A stretch of 64,000 bases of DNA from the NCBI GenBank assembly GCA_012931725.1, contig CM022951.1, forward strand, positions 75,641,905 through 75,705,904, in the 5' to 3' direction. The position numbers and the translations under genes were made by a program. The notes beneath the pieces were generated by a model. It searched no databases and had not been told where the DNA came from. It saw nothing but the letters and a program-made list of their open reading frames with translations. Below, piece after piece: positions 1 to 10,582 of this stretch (its first letter is position 1; every line of letters begins with the position of its first letter). This stretch comes from Litsea cubeba (taxonomy: Eukaryota > Streptophyta > Magnoliopsida > Laurales > Lauraceae).

Positions 1-6
1 CCAAAA

Positions 7-1618
7 TGTAACGCCCCAAAATCCGGGCGCTACGAGAAAGTACCTAAGAGATGCGGAAAATCCCATAATATAATCAAGTGTGAATCTCATATGAGCAGGT
101 AAATGGACAAGGCCCTAAAATTTTGTTTCACTTTAAAAGATTACAAGGTACTTTCCATAATTAAACTAACTATTCAGTCCTAGGCCAACACGGCCAGCTA
201 CAAGAAAAGGAAGGAATAGAGATCTATATGATAGACGCCTCACGATGCACCAAATGCATCATTCTCTGAACCCTGCGGCAACGGGTCAGTCGCCAAACAA
301 ACCACCAATCAAGAAAGCGGAAGAGAAGATACCTGAAAACACCAAGGATTGGGTCAGGCTCGATGAGCCAGGCAAATATGCATGTTTAGATGGCAATACA
401 TTATATAATTAGATAGGAAAGAGGACCATACCTGATCCCAGCTGTACCTGCATGATTAGTATCTCGATAATAATATAGAATATCAGAGAGCAACAGAAAA
501 CGGTGTAGAGTGTAGTGCATAAACGAAAATCGAGATATTGATATAACAGATGTTTGATACAACCTAACAAGTAGATAAGAGAAGCTATCAAAACATCAGA
601 TAAACCACACAAGCACATCAGAGTCATCAGTAGCAGAAGTAAACAGAGGAAGTGACATTACCATAGTCGTATCCATCGCATCCAGATCCAACCGTATCAA
701 CGGCGGCAGTTAAAGACAATAAATAATGATATCCATAATATATAATATTCGTACATCCAATATACATACATAGAAGCACACCAAGGTACGTCCACAGTTG
801 AAGTACAAAGGACGTGGGGGTCAGAGCCAGCCCATCGTCATCGTCCCAACAACTGTCGATGGACACCAACCATGGGGGTCATAGCCACCCACAGTTGTCG
901 TCACGTCGAATAAGAGCGTACAAGAATCCATCAATGTCCATAGCTACAGCCAAGTCACAGCCATTGGTCTTATGTGCTATCTCAACTAACAATATCCATA
1001 GCCACGGCCAAGTCCCAGTCATTGGACTTACGTGCTAGATCAATATCACCGTCCATCCATACACCCGGTCCGAGCGCCGGCGGTAGTGGGCGGCAAGGGT
1101 TGGGAGAAGAAGAGATGGATGAGGGAGATGAGGGGATGGAGAAAGGAGAAGAGAGAGGAAAAGAGAGGTGGCCGGCGTCGTGGCGGCGTGCTCCGGCGGC
1201 GAGAGGCAGCAAGCCGAGAGGGAGGGAGAGAAAACGAGAGAGATGAGAGGAAGAGAGGAATGAGAGAAATGGAGATGGAGGGGCTGCTGTGTTGTGTTGG
1301 TGTGGAGTGAATGAGAAGAGAGGGGAAAGGGTCTCCATCGTGACCTAGAATAGGGAATGGGGAAAAAGGGAAAAATGAGATGGGGGGTGTGATGAGAGTG
1401 AGATGAGTGAGGTGGGGCTCACATGGGATTAAGGTGGGGTAGGGTTTAACTAAAGTGCCCTCTTAATTAATGGGTAATGGGTCAGGCCACGGGTAGTTGG
1501 GTCATCCTAAGGTTAAATTCACAATTCTCCAAGGGAAGCCCATCTGTAATTAGGATATCCTATGATTGACTTGGTCAAATTGGGTCCCACTAGGTATGTC
1601 TAGGGACGGGTCCTCACA
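7..1618 (-). mobile_element. LTR of a Ty3/gypsy-type element, body lying left of the window
   Basis: The block starts TGTAACGCCCC and ends CCTCACA, so on the minus strand it runs TGTGAGGACCC to GGGGCGTTACA, the TG...CA form of plant chromovirus LTRs. The window opens with CCA just before it, which fits the end of a tRNA-Met primer site (as seen complete at 3466 and 16108), so this is probably the 5' LTR of a minus-strand element extending off the left edge. No target duplication can be tested. The open frames inside are not convincing genes; the part from about 1070 to 1300 is purine rich. About 1.61 kb. Boundaries are inferred from motifs only. Confidence 0.65.
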
Positions 1619-1804
1619 CGAGTCCTCTAACAACAACAAAAGGCTTCGAGTTACAATTTGCTGGTATTTATTGAAGATGAGAAACACTTACTTATTTCAA
1701 CAGTGTCCAATATTATCAGGTTCAGCAATTCAAAAGACCAAATTAGCCCTTTATGAGTGAAATATTGCTTACTCTATTTCCCTTGCAACTCTTTTTGCAA
1801 GGCT
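1619..1804. other. Short spacer between LTR and LINE remnant
   Basis: No gene recognised. It may be the upstream, unrecognisable part of the LINE fragment that follows. Confidence 0.3.
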
Positions 1805-1821
1805 TCCTCAAGAGGAGTGGA

Positions 1822-1838
1822 CCCCCCCCCCCCCCCCC
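1822..1838. repeat. Homopolymer C run (17)
   Basis: Seventeen consecutive C bases lie inside the RNase H remnant, at the point where the proline stretch of the lead-in would be coded. The true length is uncertain in any assembly. Confidence 0.9.
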
Positions 1839-2120
1839 ATCATCTCACCCGAAGGAGTGTTTAAATTGAATTTTAATGGGGCGGTCCATTATAGTAATGA
1901 AACGGCAGGATTAGGGGGCATTGTAAGGAATCATGAGGGGGAGGTGAGTGGTTTCATACTCTGGAGCAATAGAAATAGTGCACCCACTTGAAGTTAAATT
2001 GAGGGCTCTCTATGAAGGAGTTTTAATTTGTCATAAGAGTGAGATTAAACAAAGTAATACTTGAAGGAGATTGTCCCATTCCCTATGCAGAGTTTGAAAA
2101 AAAAAGAAAAGAACCTTTCT

Positions 2121-2283
2121 TGTGATTTCATGTTTACTTGGAAAAAACTCCTTAATTCCCTTAAAGCCTTTGATACTTTGGAAATAAAATTTTACAGGAG
2201 GTTGTGATTTCATGTTTACTTGGAAAAAACTCCTTAATTTCCTTAAAGCCTTTGATACTTTGGAAATAAAATTTTGCAGGAGG
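2121..2283. repeat. 82-bp tandem duplication, two copies
   Basis: Copies begin at 2121 and 2203 and differ at only about two positions (for example ttcccttaaag versus tttccttaaag, and tttacagg versus tttgcagg). The duplication falls inside the RNase H remnant, is not a multiple of three, and so arose in, or helped destroy, the pseudogene. Confidence 0.9.
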
Positions 2284-2409
2284 TCCCAGAATAAAGTGGC
2301 TGACCACTTATCCAAGTCGAATTGGCCAACATTCACAACTTTTGTCACTTTCATTTCGTCAACACTAGTTGAGTGGTACATGAAAGAAAAAAAGAAGTGG
2401 TGCTGTTAG

Positions 2410-2952
2410 AAGTATAGAACTTGAAGAAAATGAGGAAGTCAATAGCTATAATTTCAACATCCGTCCTCACGAGGTTGATCTTGAGTTCCATCAATTCCTG
2501 CAGTCAAGTGGAGTGCTTGTAATTTTATGGTATTTTGTTGGGTTGATTTGTTCTTTCTCAATTTTTTTTCCTTCTTTGGTTTTTACTTTTTTTTTTCCTG
2601 TTGCTATGTAATCGTTTCCATAGAGGGAAAAAAGAAAAAAAAACAAATAATCCATGTAAAGGGTAAAGTTGTGCAAGTGGAAAAACGCAATCCTCTCCTG
2701 GACAAATAACTTTATGACGGGAGAGGCTATAAATCAAAAACCATCGGCATGAAACACTGAAAACTATTCGGTCATGGAAATCTGCATGCAAAAATGTGCC
2801 CTTAGCTGCAAAAGCTTTGATCTGGAGATCAATCGGCCCCCATGAATGCGAGGATGAACATCATATCGGATAGTATCAGGCATCCATTGTGGATATCTAT
2901 AGATCTTGCCTTGTTCACTCTACACGACATGAGGTTAATGATGGACTCTGTG
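2410..2952. other. Unassigned stretch left of the truncated gypsy copy
   Basis: Holds A/T homopolymer tracts around 2565-2645 and no recognisable coding sequence. Its right end is an abrupt junction with gypsy gag sequence near 2953. The gag frame reads on across the junction into about 40 unrelated residues (2829-2952), which is a chance fusion. Confidence 0.5.
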
Positions 2953-3392
2953 ATTTGAGCCTGCATACTCAATTGTGCTTCCTGACTTTTAGCCATCTGT
3001 TCATTACTGCGAGCTAATTGTTCCATAATTGCAATAAACCTTGCATCATTATTACTTGGTGTAGAAGATGTAGGAGTAGGACCTCCACTTCCACTGGCTA
3101 CATTCTCAGGAATATTATTTCCATTTCCAGAACTCGAAGCCATTCTGAAAGAACACAGAAAGTTAAGATAAACACCTTCTTACTTTCCACACAATTCTAT
3201 CACATATAATGAAGTAACTCACCATTACAGTGAATATAAATCACATCTAGTGAAATCAAATAATATATAATGAAAACTGTAAATCACATCTTTCGAATTG
3301 TGATTACTCAATCTAACGTTTCCTCATCATGTACTTAAATACCTAATGATTTTAATTTTAATTTTTTTAATTTTTAATTTTTAATTTTTTAA

Positions 3393-3423
<31 letters not shown>

Positions 3424-3488
3424 TTTTTTTTTTTTTTTACCCTTACGGATTTCACTTTTCACTTTGCTCTGATACCATACAATAAGTA
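2953..3488 (-). mobile_element. Truncated second gypsy copy: gag N-terminus, leader and primer site
   Basis: The gag start at 3143 codes MASSSGNGNNIPENVASGSG and matches the intact gag N-terminus at 10238 with a single early residue change. Identity runs rightward through the A/T-rich leader (about 3355-3438) to the primer site at 3466-3477, and stops abruptly at about 2953, after roughly 64 gag residues. It therefore shares the LTR 3489-5519 with the full element, giving LTR-body-LTR-partial body in one orientation. The rest of gag and all of pol are absent. Confidence 0.9.
3466..3477 (-). promoter_or_regulatory. Primer binding site, initiator tRNA-Met type
   Basis: The minus strand reads TGGTATCAGAGC, the sequence used by most plant Ty3/gypsy elements to prime minus-strand DNA synthesis. 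It sits 11 bases from the LTR end. The same site and spacing recur at 10560-10571. Confidence 0.9.
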
Positions 3489-5519
3489 TGCCACGACCCG
3501 AGCCCGAGATTATGATAAACATCGAGTTAACCCCGAGTCGTGCTACATACTTACTCCCGTGAATCTCAATCATTTAAAACTCACAAGGGATATCACAACA
3601 TACATTATGCGGAACATCAACTTATAAACAATTGTACATTGTTCAAATTTAAAAACAAAACATATTTACATACAATGCAAAGATTCAAAAGTATGAAACG
3701 TTTTTCTCAAATCAACTCTCATAAAATTTATTTCCACTCTACGAGTCCTCCTGGAGGAACCTGACCGGTCTCCTCCTTTGTCGTTGTGGTCTTGGGACAA
3801 GTAGAGGCAACTGGGCCTGTAATGCCATCAATAACACAATGTGAATTTAACAATTCATCAAAGTATAAACAATTCCATAATTACACATGCTAACCATTTT
3901 ATATGTTATTCCAATGATAGATTAAATCAATAACATTAGCATTAACAATATGAGTTTTATTAAAAGTTTGGCAACTCACATAACATTTCTATTCAATACC
4001 ATCTTCCTAAACAGGAAGGATTACCATCTTCCTAAACAGGAAGGATTAGTGGAAATTATCAGTGACCGGGCCAGGGACTACTGACATCACCACGGAGTTC
4101 CGGAACACTCCCAAATAACTGCTGCAGCCAGTATCAGCTCAATGAGTCTATCGAAATCATTATGTAATGCCAAACTCAATACACAATATAATGTCATTTA
4201 ATTTCATTTACTTTAATTACAATGAACGAATATAATCTAATACCAACCAAATAAGTGAAATCTTCGGTTATTTAATGTACTTGTATTATTCTCGATAGAC
4301 ATTACAATTTATGTACATTAAAGTCCCCTTAATTAACACCTATGGAGGTATAAATTGTCGGTTTGTTCTTCGGTTGACCTGTCGGTCAACCGATACATAC
4401 TTGTCGGTTTACCGTCACGTGTCGGTTTGAAAACCAGAGACGAGCTTTCCTTCCATTTTGCAACATCGGTCAGGTTGTCGGTCAGAATTTCGGTTAGCAT
4501 TCGGCTAACCGAACACTTCGGCTGACCGGATTTACCCAGATACACAGAGTTCATAAGTGAATTCTATTTCATTCTACTTCCTTTCAAACCTGCACAAAAC
4601 CTTTGGAACCTCCTGTTCCCTTCTCCAAACATCATTTACATACACACAACACTTCTATTTCATATTCTATTCCATCTCCAATTCACCATTCATATCATTT
4701 ATATCATAAAAAAAAAAGGCTGAACCAAAACTAAATCAAACTCAAAGAAAACCAAGTTCTTTAGCATATACACATAATTCATTGTTTATACTTGCCTGAT
4801 ACTTGATTCTACTACAAAACCCCTTTGTTAGCTTGAAGGTTGAATTCAAAATCACCCAATTGAAACTTTGATGCTCTACCAAGAGAAATCACAAGCTTTT
4901 TCCTAACTTTAACATCAAGAGAATCAAAACAAAGAGATGAAGAAGATGAACTTCTCACTAATCTACTTGCTTAGCTTTCCTTCCAAACACTTAAAATGAA
5001 GAAGAAACTAAGAGAGGTGAAGAGCTAAGTCTGTAGCAACCTTGAAAACAATTTGAACCGACTGAAATGAGTCAAGTTCAGCTGATATGTGCTGTAGCAC
5101 TTGTTTAAATGACATCTGGGTTCTTATTTAATCACTTAATCCATTTCATTAACTTATTTACATTTTGAGTCATTTCAAGGTCCACTTAACTCATCTTACA
5201 TCAAATGAAGTTGAGTGTATTATGAAACTTAATGTACTCATCGAGATACACGCGATGGTATCAATATTTACTACATTCGATGAAATACATATAAACTAGT
5301 ATTTACGTAAAAGTCCTCAAAACCACTAATTTCAGTCTTAAACCCAATTTAATTCACTTAATCTCTTCCAACTTATCTCATTAGGTTTTATCCATTTTGT
5401 TGTGACTAATTTGATCAATTTTAATCTTTAATTATACTTATATCAACTAATCACACTTAATCCATATTAATCGAGATTAATTAGACTTAATCGTGATTAA
5501 CTCGGGACGAGGTATAACA
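3489..5519 (-). mobile_element. LTR shared by full and truncated gypsy copies
   Basis: On the minus strand it begins TGTTATACCTCG and ends GGTCGTGGCA; length 2031 bp. It is the 3' LTR of the full element to its right and the 5' LTR of the truncated copy to its left. It is nearly identical to 10583-12622 except (a) a 10-base indel in the CGGT-rich hairpin region near 4420 and (b) the last ~255 bp (5264-5519), where about one base in ten differs. It contains a 25-26 bp tandem duplication (about 4003-4047) and hairpins at 4371-4392 and 4491-4511. Confidence 0.92.
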
Positions 5520-5534
5520 TTCTCCTACACTTTT
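5520..5534 (-). promoter_or_regulatory. Polypurine tract
   Basis: The minus strand reads AAAAGTGTAGGAGAA directly before the TG of the 3' LTR, the expected place for the plus-strand primer of reverse transcription. It is immediately beyond the pol stop codon. Confidence 0.75.
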
Positions 5535-8488
5535 AAAATCATTCGGTCCTCCGAATGAAATCTAAATAAAACAAACACAGTAAATAAAATTACCTGAACG
5601 AATAGCTCTGGATATCGACGAGCCATTTGTTCTTCCAATTCCCATGTGGCTTCACTGGGTTCATGATGAGTCCATAGAACTTTAACCCATTTGATCGTTC
5701 TTGTACACAGAACTTGTTCTTTGGTATCAATGATTTGTGCTGGCTTCTCTACATATGTGGTATTCGGTTGAACTTGAATTTCATCAAAATTAATGATGTG
5801 TGAAGCATCTGCCACATATTTTCGAAGCATAGACACATGAAACACATTATGGATACCTGAAAGTGCTGCTGGAAGTTCTAAACGATAAGCCACATCTCCA
5901 ATTCTACTTTTAATTTGAAAAGGTCCGATAAATCTTGGTGAAAGTTTTCCTTTTTGTCCAAATCGGATTGTCCCTTTCATCGGAGAAGCTTTCAAAAATA
6001 CCCAATCACTAATAGCAAACTCAAGATCACGACGACGATTGTCAGCATAGCTTTTCTGTCTGGATCGGGCTATCCTCAATCTGTCATGTACTTTCTGTAC
6101 TTTCTCCGCTGTCTCTGCAATCACTGTAGGACCATGAAAACTCCTTGTGCCAACTTCTTCCCAGCTAACTGGAGTCCTGCATCTCCTACCATATAAAGCT
6201 TCAAATGGTGCCATTTCAATACTGGAGTGATAACTGTTGTTGTACGCAAATTCGCACAACGCAAGATGTTCATCCCAATCACTTCCAAAATCCATAACAC
6301 TGGCACGAAGCAAATCTTCCAAAGTCTGAATAGTTCTTTCAGATTGTCCATCTGTCTGTGGATGATATGCAGTACTAAATCGAAGTCTAGTACCCATTGC
6401 ATTCTGGAATGACTGCCAAAATGTAGAAACAAACCGACTGTCTCGATCTGACACAATTGACACCGGTGTTCCATGCAGTTTAGTTACTTCCCTCACAAAC
6501 AGTTTGGCCATTTCATTAAACCCCATATCCTTCCTAAATGGAAGAAAATGTGCTGACTTTGTCAGACGATCCACGATCACCCAAACGGTATCATGCTGTC
6601 TTCTGGTCATAGGCAAACCAGATACAAAGTCCATAGTCAAATGTTCTCATTTCCATCTAGGAATATGCAAAGGATGCAATAATCCAGGCGGTTTTCTGTG
6701 CTCAAATTTCACACGCTGACAGGTTAGGCATGAAGACACATATGCTGCTATTTCTTGTTTCATATTATTCCACCAAAACCTATCCTTGAGATTTCTGTAC
6801 ATTTTGGTACTTCCTGGATGCATAGAGTACCGAGTGTGATGAGCTTCAAACATAACAGCCTGTTTCAAATCTTCTTGTGCTGGTATACACAATCTATTTC
6901 TAAAATAGAGAACTCCTTCAACCAACACAAAATCTGGTCTTGCAGCAATATTATCTCTGATTCGAATTAATTCAGGATCATCAAACTGTCTATCTTTAAT
7001 CTCCGTAATCAACATAGGTTCAAAGACAGACATTTCTGCAATCAACTTCCGGTCATCCAATATATCTATATATACATTCAGATCTCTGAATTCTTCAAGT
7101 AAATTCCATTCACCCACCATGGATGCCAAGTTAGCTGACTTCCTACTCAAAGCATCAGCTACTACATTACCTTTTTCAGGTACATACGTGAATGGAAAAT
7201 CATAATCTTTAATCAATTCCAGCCAACGGCGTTGCCTCAAATTAATATCTTTTTGTGTAAATAAATACTGAAGGCTTCTGTGATCGCAATGGACTTCAAA
7301 AGTTTCTCCATAGAGATAATGTCTCCATTGTTTTAAGGCAAAAACCACCGCTACAAGCTCTAGATCATGAGTAGCATAGTTCTTCTCATGTTCTTTCAAC
7401 TGACGCGAACCATAAGCAATCACCTTGTTATTCTGCATCAGTACACATCCCAATCCTATACCGGAAGCATCGGAATAAATTACAAATCCTCCTCTTCCTT
7501 CAGGTAATGACAAGATTGGGGCTGAGATCAACCTCTGTTTCAATTCCTGAAAACTAGACTCACATTCTTCATTCCATATAAATGGAATATTCTTTCGAGT
7601 CAGTTTTGTTAACGGAGCTGCAATCCTGGAGAAGTCTTTCACAAACCGTCTGTAATAACCGGCTAACCCCAAGAAACTTCGAACTTCAGGAACAGTCTTC
7701 GGACTTTGCCATTTAGTAATGGCTTCAATCTTAGTGGAATCAACAGCTAATCCATCTCTAGTGATAATATGACCCAAAAATGTCACCTGCTGAAGCCAAA
7801 ACTCACACTTCTCTAACTTTGCATACAGCTGATTGTCTCTCAATAACTGCAAAGCTGTTCTCAGATGGTGTGAATGTTCTTGTTCTGACTTTGAATATAC
7901 CAGGATGTCATCAATGAAGATTACAACAAACTGATCTAAATAAGCAGCAAAAATTCTGTTCATCAAAGCCATAAACACTGCAGGTGCATTCGTTAAACCA
8001 AAAGGCATAACCAAAAACTCATAATGCCCATATCGGGTCCTGAATGCAGTTTTCTGTACATCTTGATCTCTAACACGAATCTGATGATATCCAGATCGGA
8101 GATCAATTTTTGAAAAATAGGCTGCACCCTGGAGTTGATCAAACAACTCATCAATCCTAGGCAATGGATATTTATTCTTGATTGTTATCTGATTCAATTG
8201 CCTATAATCAATACACATGCGTAGGGTGCCATCTTTCTTCTTAACAAACAATACAGGTGCTCCCCATGGTGAGACACTAGGTTTAATAAAACCTTTATCA
8301 AGCAGATCCTGTATTTGTTTCTTCAGTTCATGTAACTCTGAAGGTGCCATTCTATACGGTGCTCGTGAAATAGGTGCAGTACCCGGCACAAGTTCAATAG
8401 TAAAGTCTACTTCTCTTGCTGGAGGCAGACCTGGCACTTCTTTTGGAAATACATCTGGAAACTCACAGACAACAGGAATAGTTTCCAA
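5525..8488 (-). pseudogene. Gypsy pol: reverse transcriptase, RNase H, integrase, chromodomain-like tail
   Basis: One frame interrupted by a single in-frame TGA at 6647-6649, where relatives usually carry Trp in a PRWKWE-like motif. Upstream part (8488 to 6650): RT with a DLRSGYHQI motif and catalytic FIDDILVYS; RNase H with YSDASGIGLG and a DALSRK end; integrase zinc finger with the two histidines before CLTC. Downstream part (6640 to 5525): integrase core with MDFVSGLP, SDRDSRF and GQSERT, 35 residues between the second Asp and the Glu (DD35E), then a tail with VLWTHHEPSEATWE, typical of a chromodomain. The open frame beginning at 6640 uses TTG and is not a real start. Damaged but recently active. 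Confidence 0.95.
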
Positions 8489-8950
8489 TTCCTTCCTAGG
8501 CTTCTTCTCAGTAATAATGCGATGTAGCCTTCACAACCACTTCGCATCATACGTTCAACCTTCAATGCTGATACAAGCCTTGTATCAAACTTCTTTTGAG
8601 TTCCTTCAAATAATACACTGGTATTGGCATCATCTACTTTAAAAGTAATGATTTTGCGGAAACAGTCCAAACAGGCCCTGTACTTCGCAAGCCAATCCAT
8701 ACCAAATATCACATCAAAATCATTCATAGTCAATACTACCAAATCTGCTGGCATTGACACCTCTCCAATTCTAACATTACATTGAGGCACATATAATTCA
8801 CACACTACTCTTCTTCCCAATGGAGTAGTTACAGTGAAATCATATGATAACCGCCTAATTTATTTTTGCATATCACAAATAAATTGAGGTGCAACAAATG
8901 AATGAGTAGATCCAGGATCAAACAGTGCACATGCTAGTCGGTTATCAACA
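8407..8950 (-). pseudogene. Gypsy aspartic protease, broken
   Basis: The active-site region reads ALFDPGSTHSFVAPQF at about 8890-8940, and the downstream FDVIFGMDWLAKYRA motif lies near 8680-8730. A TAA between them (near 8862) interrupts the frame, and a frameshift near 8515 separates the protease from the RT frame. Together with the gag lesion this means no intact polyprotein is made. Confidence 0.85.
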
Positions 8951-9149
8951 TAAATCATACCTTCTACAACATTTGCTGCAGCTTCAGCTTGCTCTTTATT
9001 TGCAGCATATATTTGTCCTGTAACCTGAGGCCTATTCTGTTGTTGCTGTTGTTGTTGCCTTGGTTGTTGCTGTCTCTGACGCTGATGCCATTGACGTTGC
9101 TGTTGTTGTTGTGGAGGAGCAGGGGGTACAGCTTGTCCTTGAGAAGATT

Positions 9150-9368
9150 GTTGCTGTGGAGCTTTGAATTCTCTTCAGCTACCTTTGGGACATTGGGCCA
9201 TTTTATGTTCCATTGAGCCACAAACCAAACATGCCCCAGTGGTTCTCCAACAGGCTTCGGTTTTGTGAGCTTTACCACATGTATCACAAACTGGTTTCAC
9301 TTCAGAAGTTTTAGCAATATTTTCTGCTTTTTGCCTTCAAAATTGCCTCCTTTCTTAAACCAGGAACC
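9150..9368 (-). pseudogene. Gypsy nucleocapsid zinc-knuckle segment, out of frame with gag
   Basis: Minus-strand translation gives CDTCGKAHKTEAC followed by CLVCGSMEHKMAQC, the second being a perfect CX2CX4HX4C knuckle that binds RNA during packaging. It should continue gag, but a frameshift just below 9369 separates them. Low-complexity Gln-type codons follow toward 9000. Confidence 0.85.
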
Positions 9369-10238
9369 TCAGCTCCTTTTAAGGCCAGCATTACTTAATT
9401 CAGATTTTTCTCTGTGAACTTCTTCTGCAGTATACGCCTTGTCTACTGCATCTTCAAAACGAACAGGCATTTGACATGCCAGAACCATTTTCTTGTAAGA
9501 GGGATTCAATCCATTTAAAAACCTCTTAATCTTTTTCTCTTCAGTATCAACCAATTCTCTCGCATATTTAGACAGCTTTGTAAATGTGTGAACATAAACT
9601 GCCACTGTCATCTGTCCTTGCTTAAGGTTCAAAAATTCAGCCTCCTTTCTTTCCCGAACATGTCTTGGCACAAAATTTCTTTCAAACTGCTTTTTAAATG
9701 TATCCCAAAGTGTGGCTTCCGGTGTTTCAATCATCACACCTTTCACACCCTTCCACCACTCCTGTGCTACATCTCTTAGCATAGAAGAAGCAAGTAACAC
9801 CTTTTGTCTCTTAGTACATACCATTGTTTCGAACACCACCTCAATGTGTTCGATCCACTCATCTACAACTAAGGCATCTTCTTTGCCTTGGAATTCTGTA
9901 GCTCCTCTCTTCCTAAATTGTTCATAAAGAACATTAGGATCTTTTTCTTTAGTCTGAACCACCACTTGAGTACCTACATGAGGTTGAGGTTGTGGTGGGA
10001 CTGGTGGTGCTTGCTGAGCTTGTACTTGTGCTTGTAACAAAGCAGTAATTTGAGCCTGCATACTCAACTGTGCTTCCTGACTTTTAGCCATCTGTTCATT
10101 ACTGCGAGCTAATTGTTCCATAATTGCAATAAACCTCGCATCATTATTACTTGGTGTAGAAGATGTAGGAGTAGGACCTCCACTTCCACTGGCTACATTC
10201 TCAGGAATATTATTTCCATTTCCATAACTCGAAGCCAT
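9369..10238 (-). pseudogene. Gypsy gag (capsid part), 289 codons
   Basis: Starts MASSYGNGNNIPENV at 10238, with a Ser/Pro/Gln-rich N-terminus, then the Retrotrans_gag capsid domain: VVDEWIEHIEVVFETM, AQEWWKGVKG and FERNFVPRHVRERKEAEF at roughly residues 105-205. It ends early by a frameshift after ELSNAGLK, before the zinc knuckles that lie in another frame at 9150-9300. The capsid protein would assemble the virus-like particle. Confident family call; the gene is defective. Confidence 0.93.
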
Positions 10239-10559
10239 TCTGAAAGAACACAGAAAGTTAAGATAAACATCTTCTTACTTTCCACACAATTCTATCACAT
10301 ATAATGAAGTAACTCACCATTACAGTGAATATAAATCACATCTAGTGAAATCAAATCATATACAATGAAAACTGTAAATCACATCTTTCGAATTGTGATT
10401 ACTCAATCTAACGTTTCCTCATCATGTACTTAAATACCTAATGATTTTAATTTTAATTTTTTTAATTTTTAATTTTTAATTTTTTAATTTTTATTTTTAT
10501 TTTTATTTTTATTTTTATTTTTATTTTTTTTTACCCTTACGGATTTCACTTTTCACTTT

Positions 10560-10571
10560 GCTCTGATACCA
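10560..10571 (-). promoter_or_regulatory. Primer binding site of the full gypsy element
   Basis: Minus strand TGGTATCAGAGC, 11 bases inside the 5' LTR, identical to the site at 3466-3477. The A/T-rich leader between it and gag (about 10445-10533) differs in length from the other copy, as expected of slippage. Confidence 0.9.
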
Positions 10572-10582
10572 TACAATAAGTA

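Larger units (their letters stand above)
1805..2409 (+). pseudogene. Broken LINE-type RNase H (RVT_3-like) domain
   Basis: Conceptual translation in shifting frames gives the hallmarks of the RNase H-like domain found at the end of plant non-LTR retrotransposons: a WTPPP-like lead-in, FKLNFNGA (consensus KLNFDGA), GLGGIVRNHEG, and near the end QNKVADHLSK (consensus N..AD.LAK). Several stops and frame changes, a 17-base C run at 1822-1838 and an 82-bp internal duplication break it, so it is dead. It points along the plus strand, opposite to the gypsy elements around it. No reverse transcriptase part is visible next to it. Confidence 0.7.

Noticed and set aside
982..1338. Overlapping frames of 90-118 codons on both strands (974-1338)
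   Set aside because: They lie in the GA-rich part of an LTR, are low complexity (Ser/Pro or Arg/Glu/Gly) on opposite strands, and show no domain.
2829..3143. 104-codon frame beginning like gag
   Set aside because: Only the first ~64 residues are gag; the rest is chance read-through past the truncation junction near 2953, so not a distinct gene.
6121..6474. 117-codon minus-strand frame in the integrase region
   Set aside because: It overlaps the integrase frame, which carries the DD35E motif; a shadow frame.
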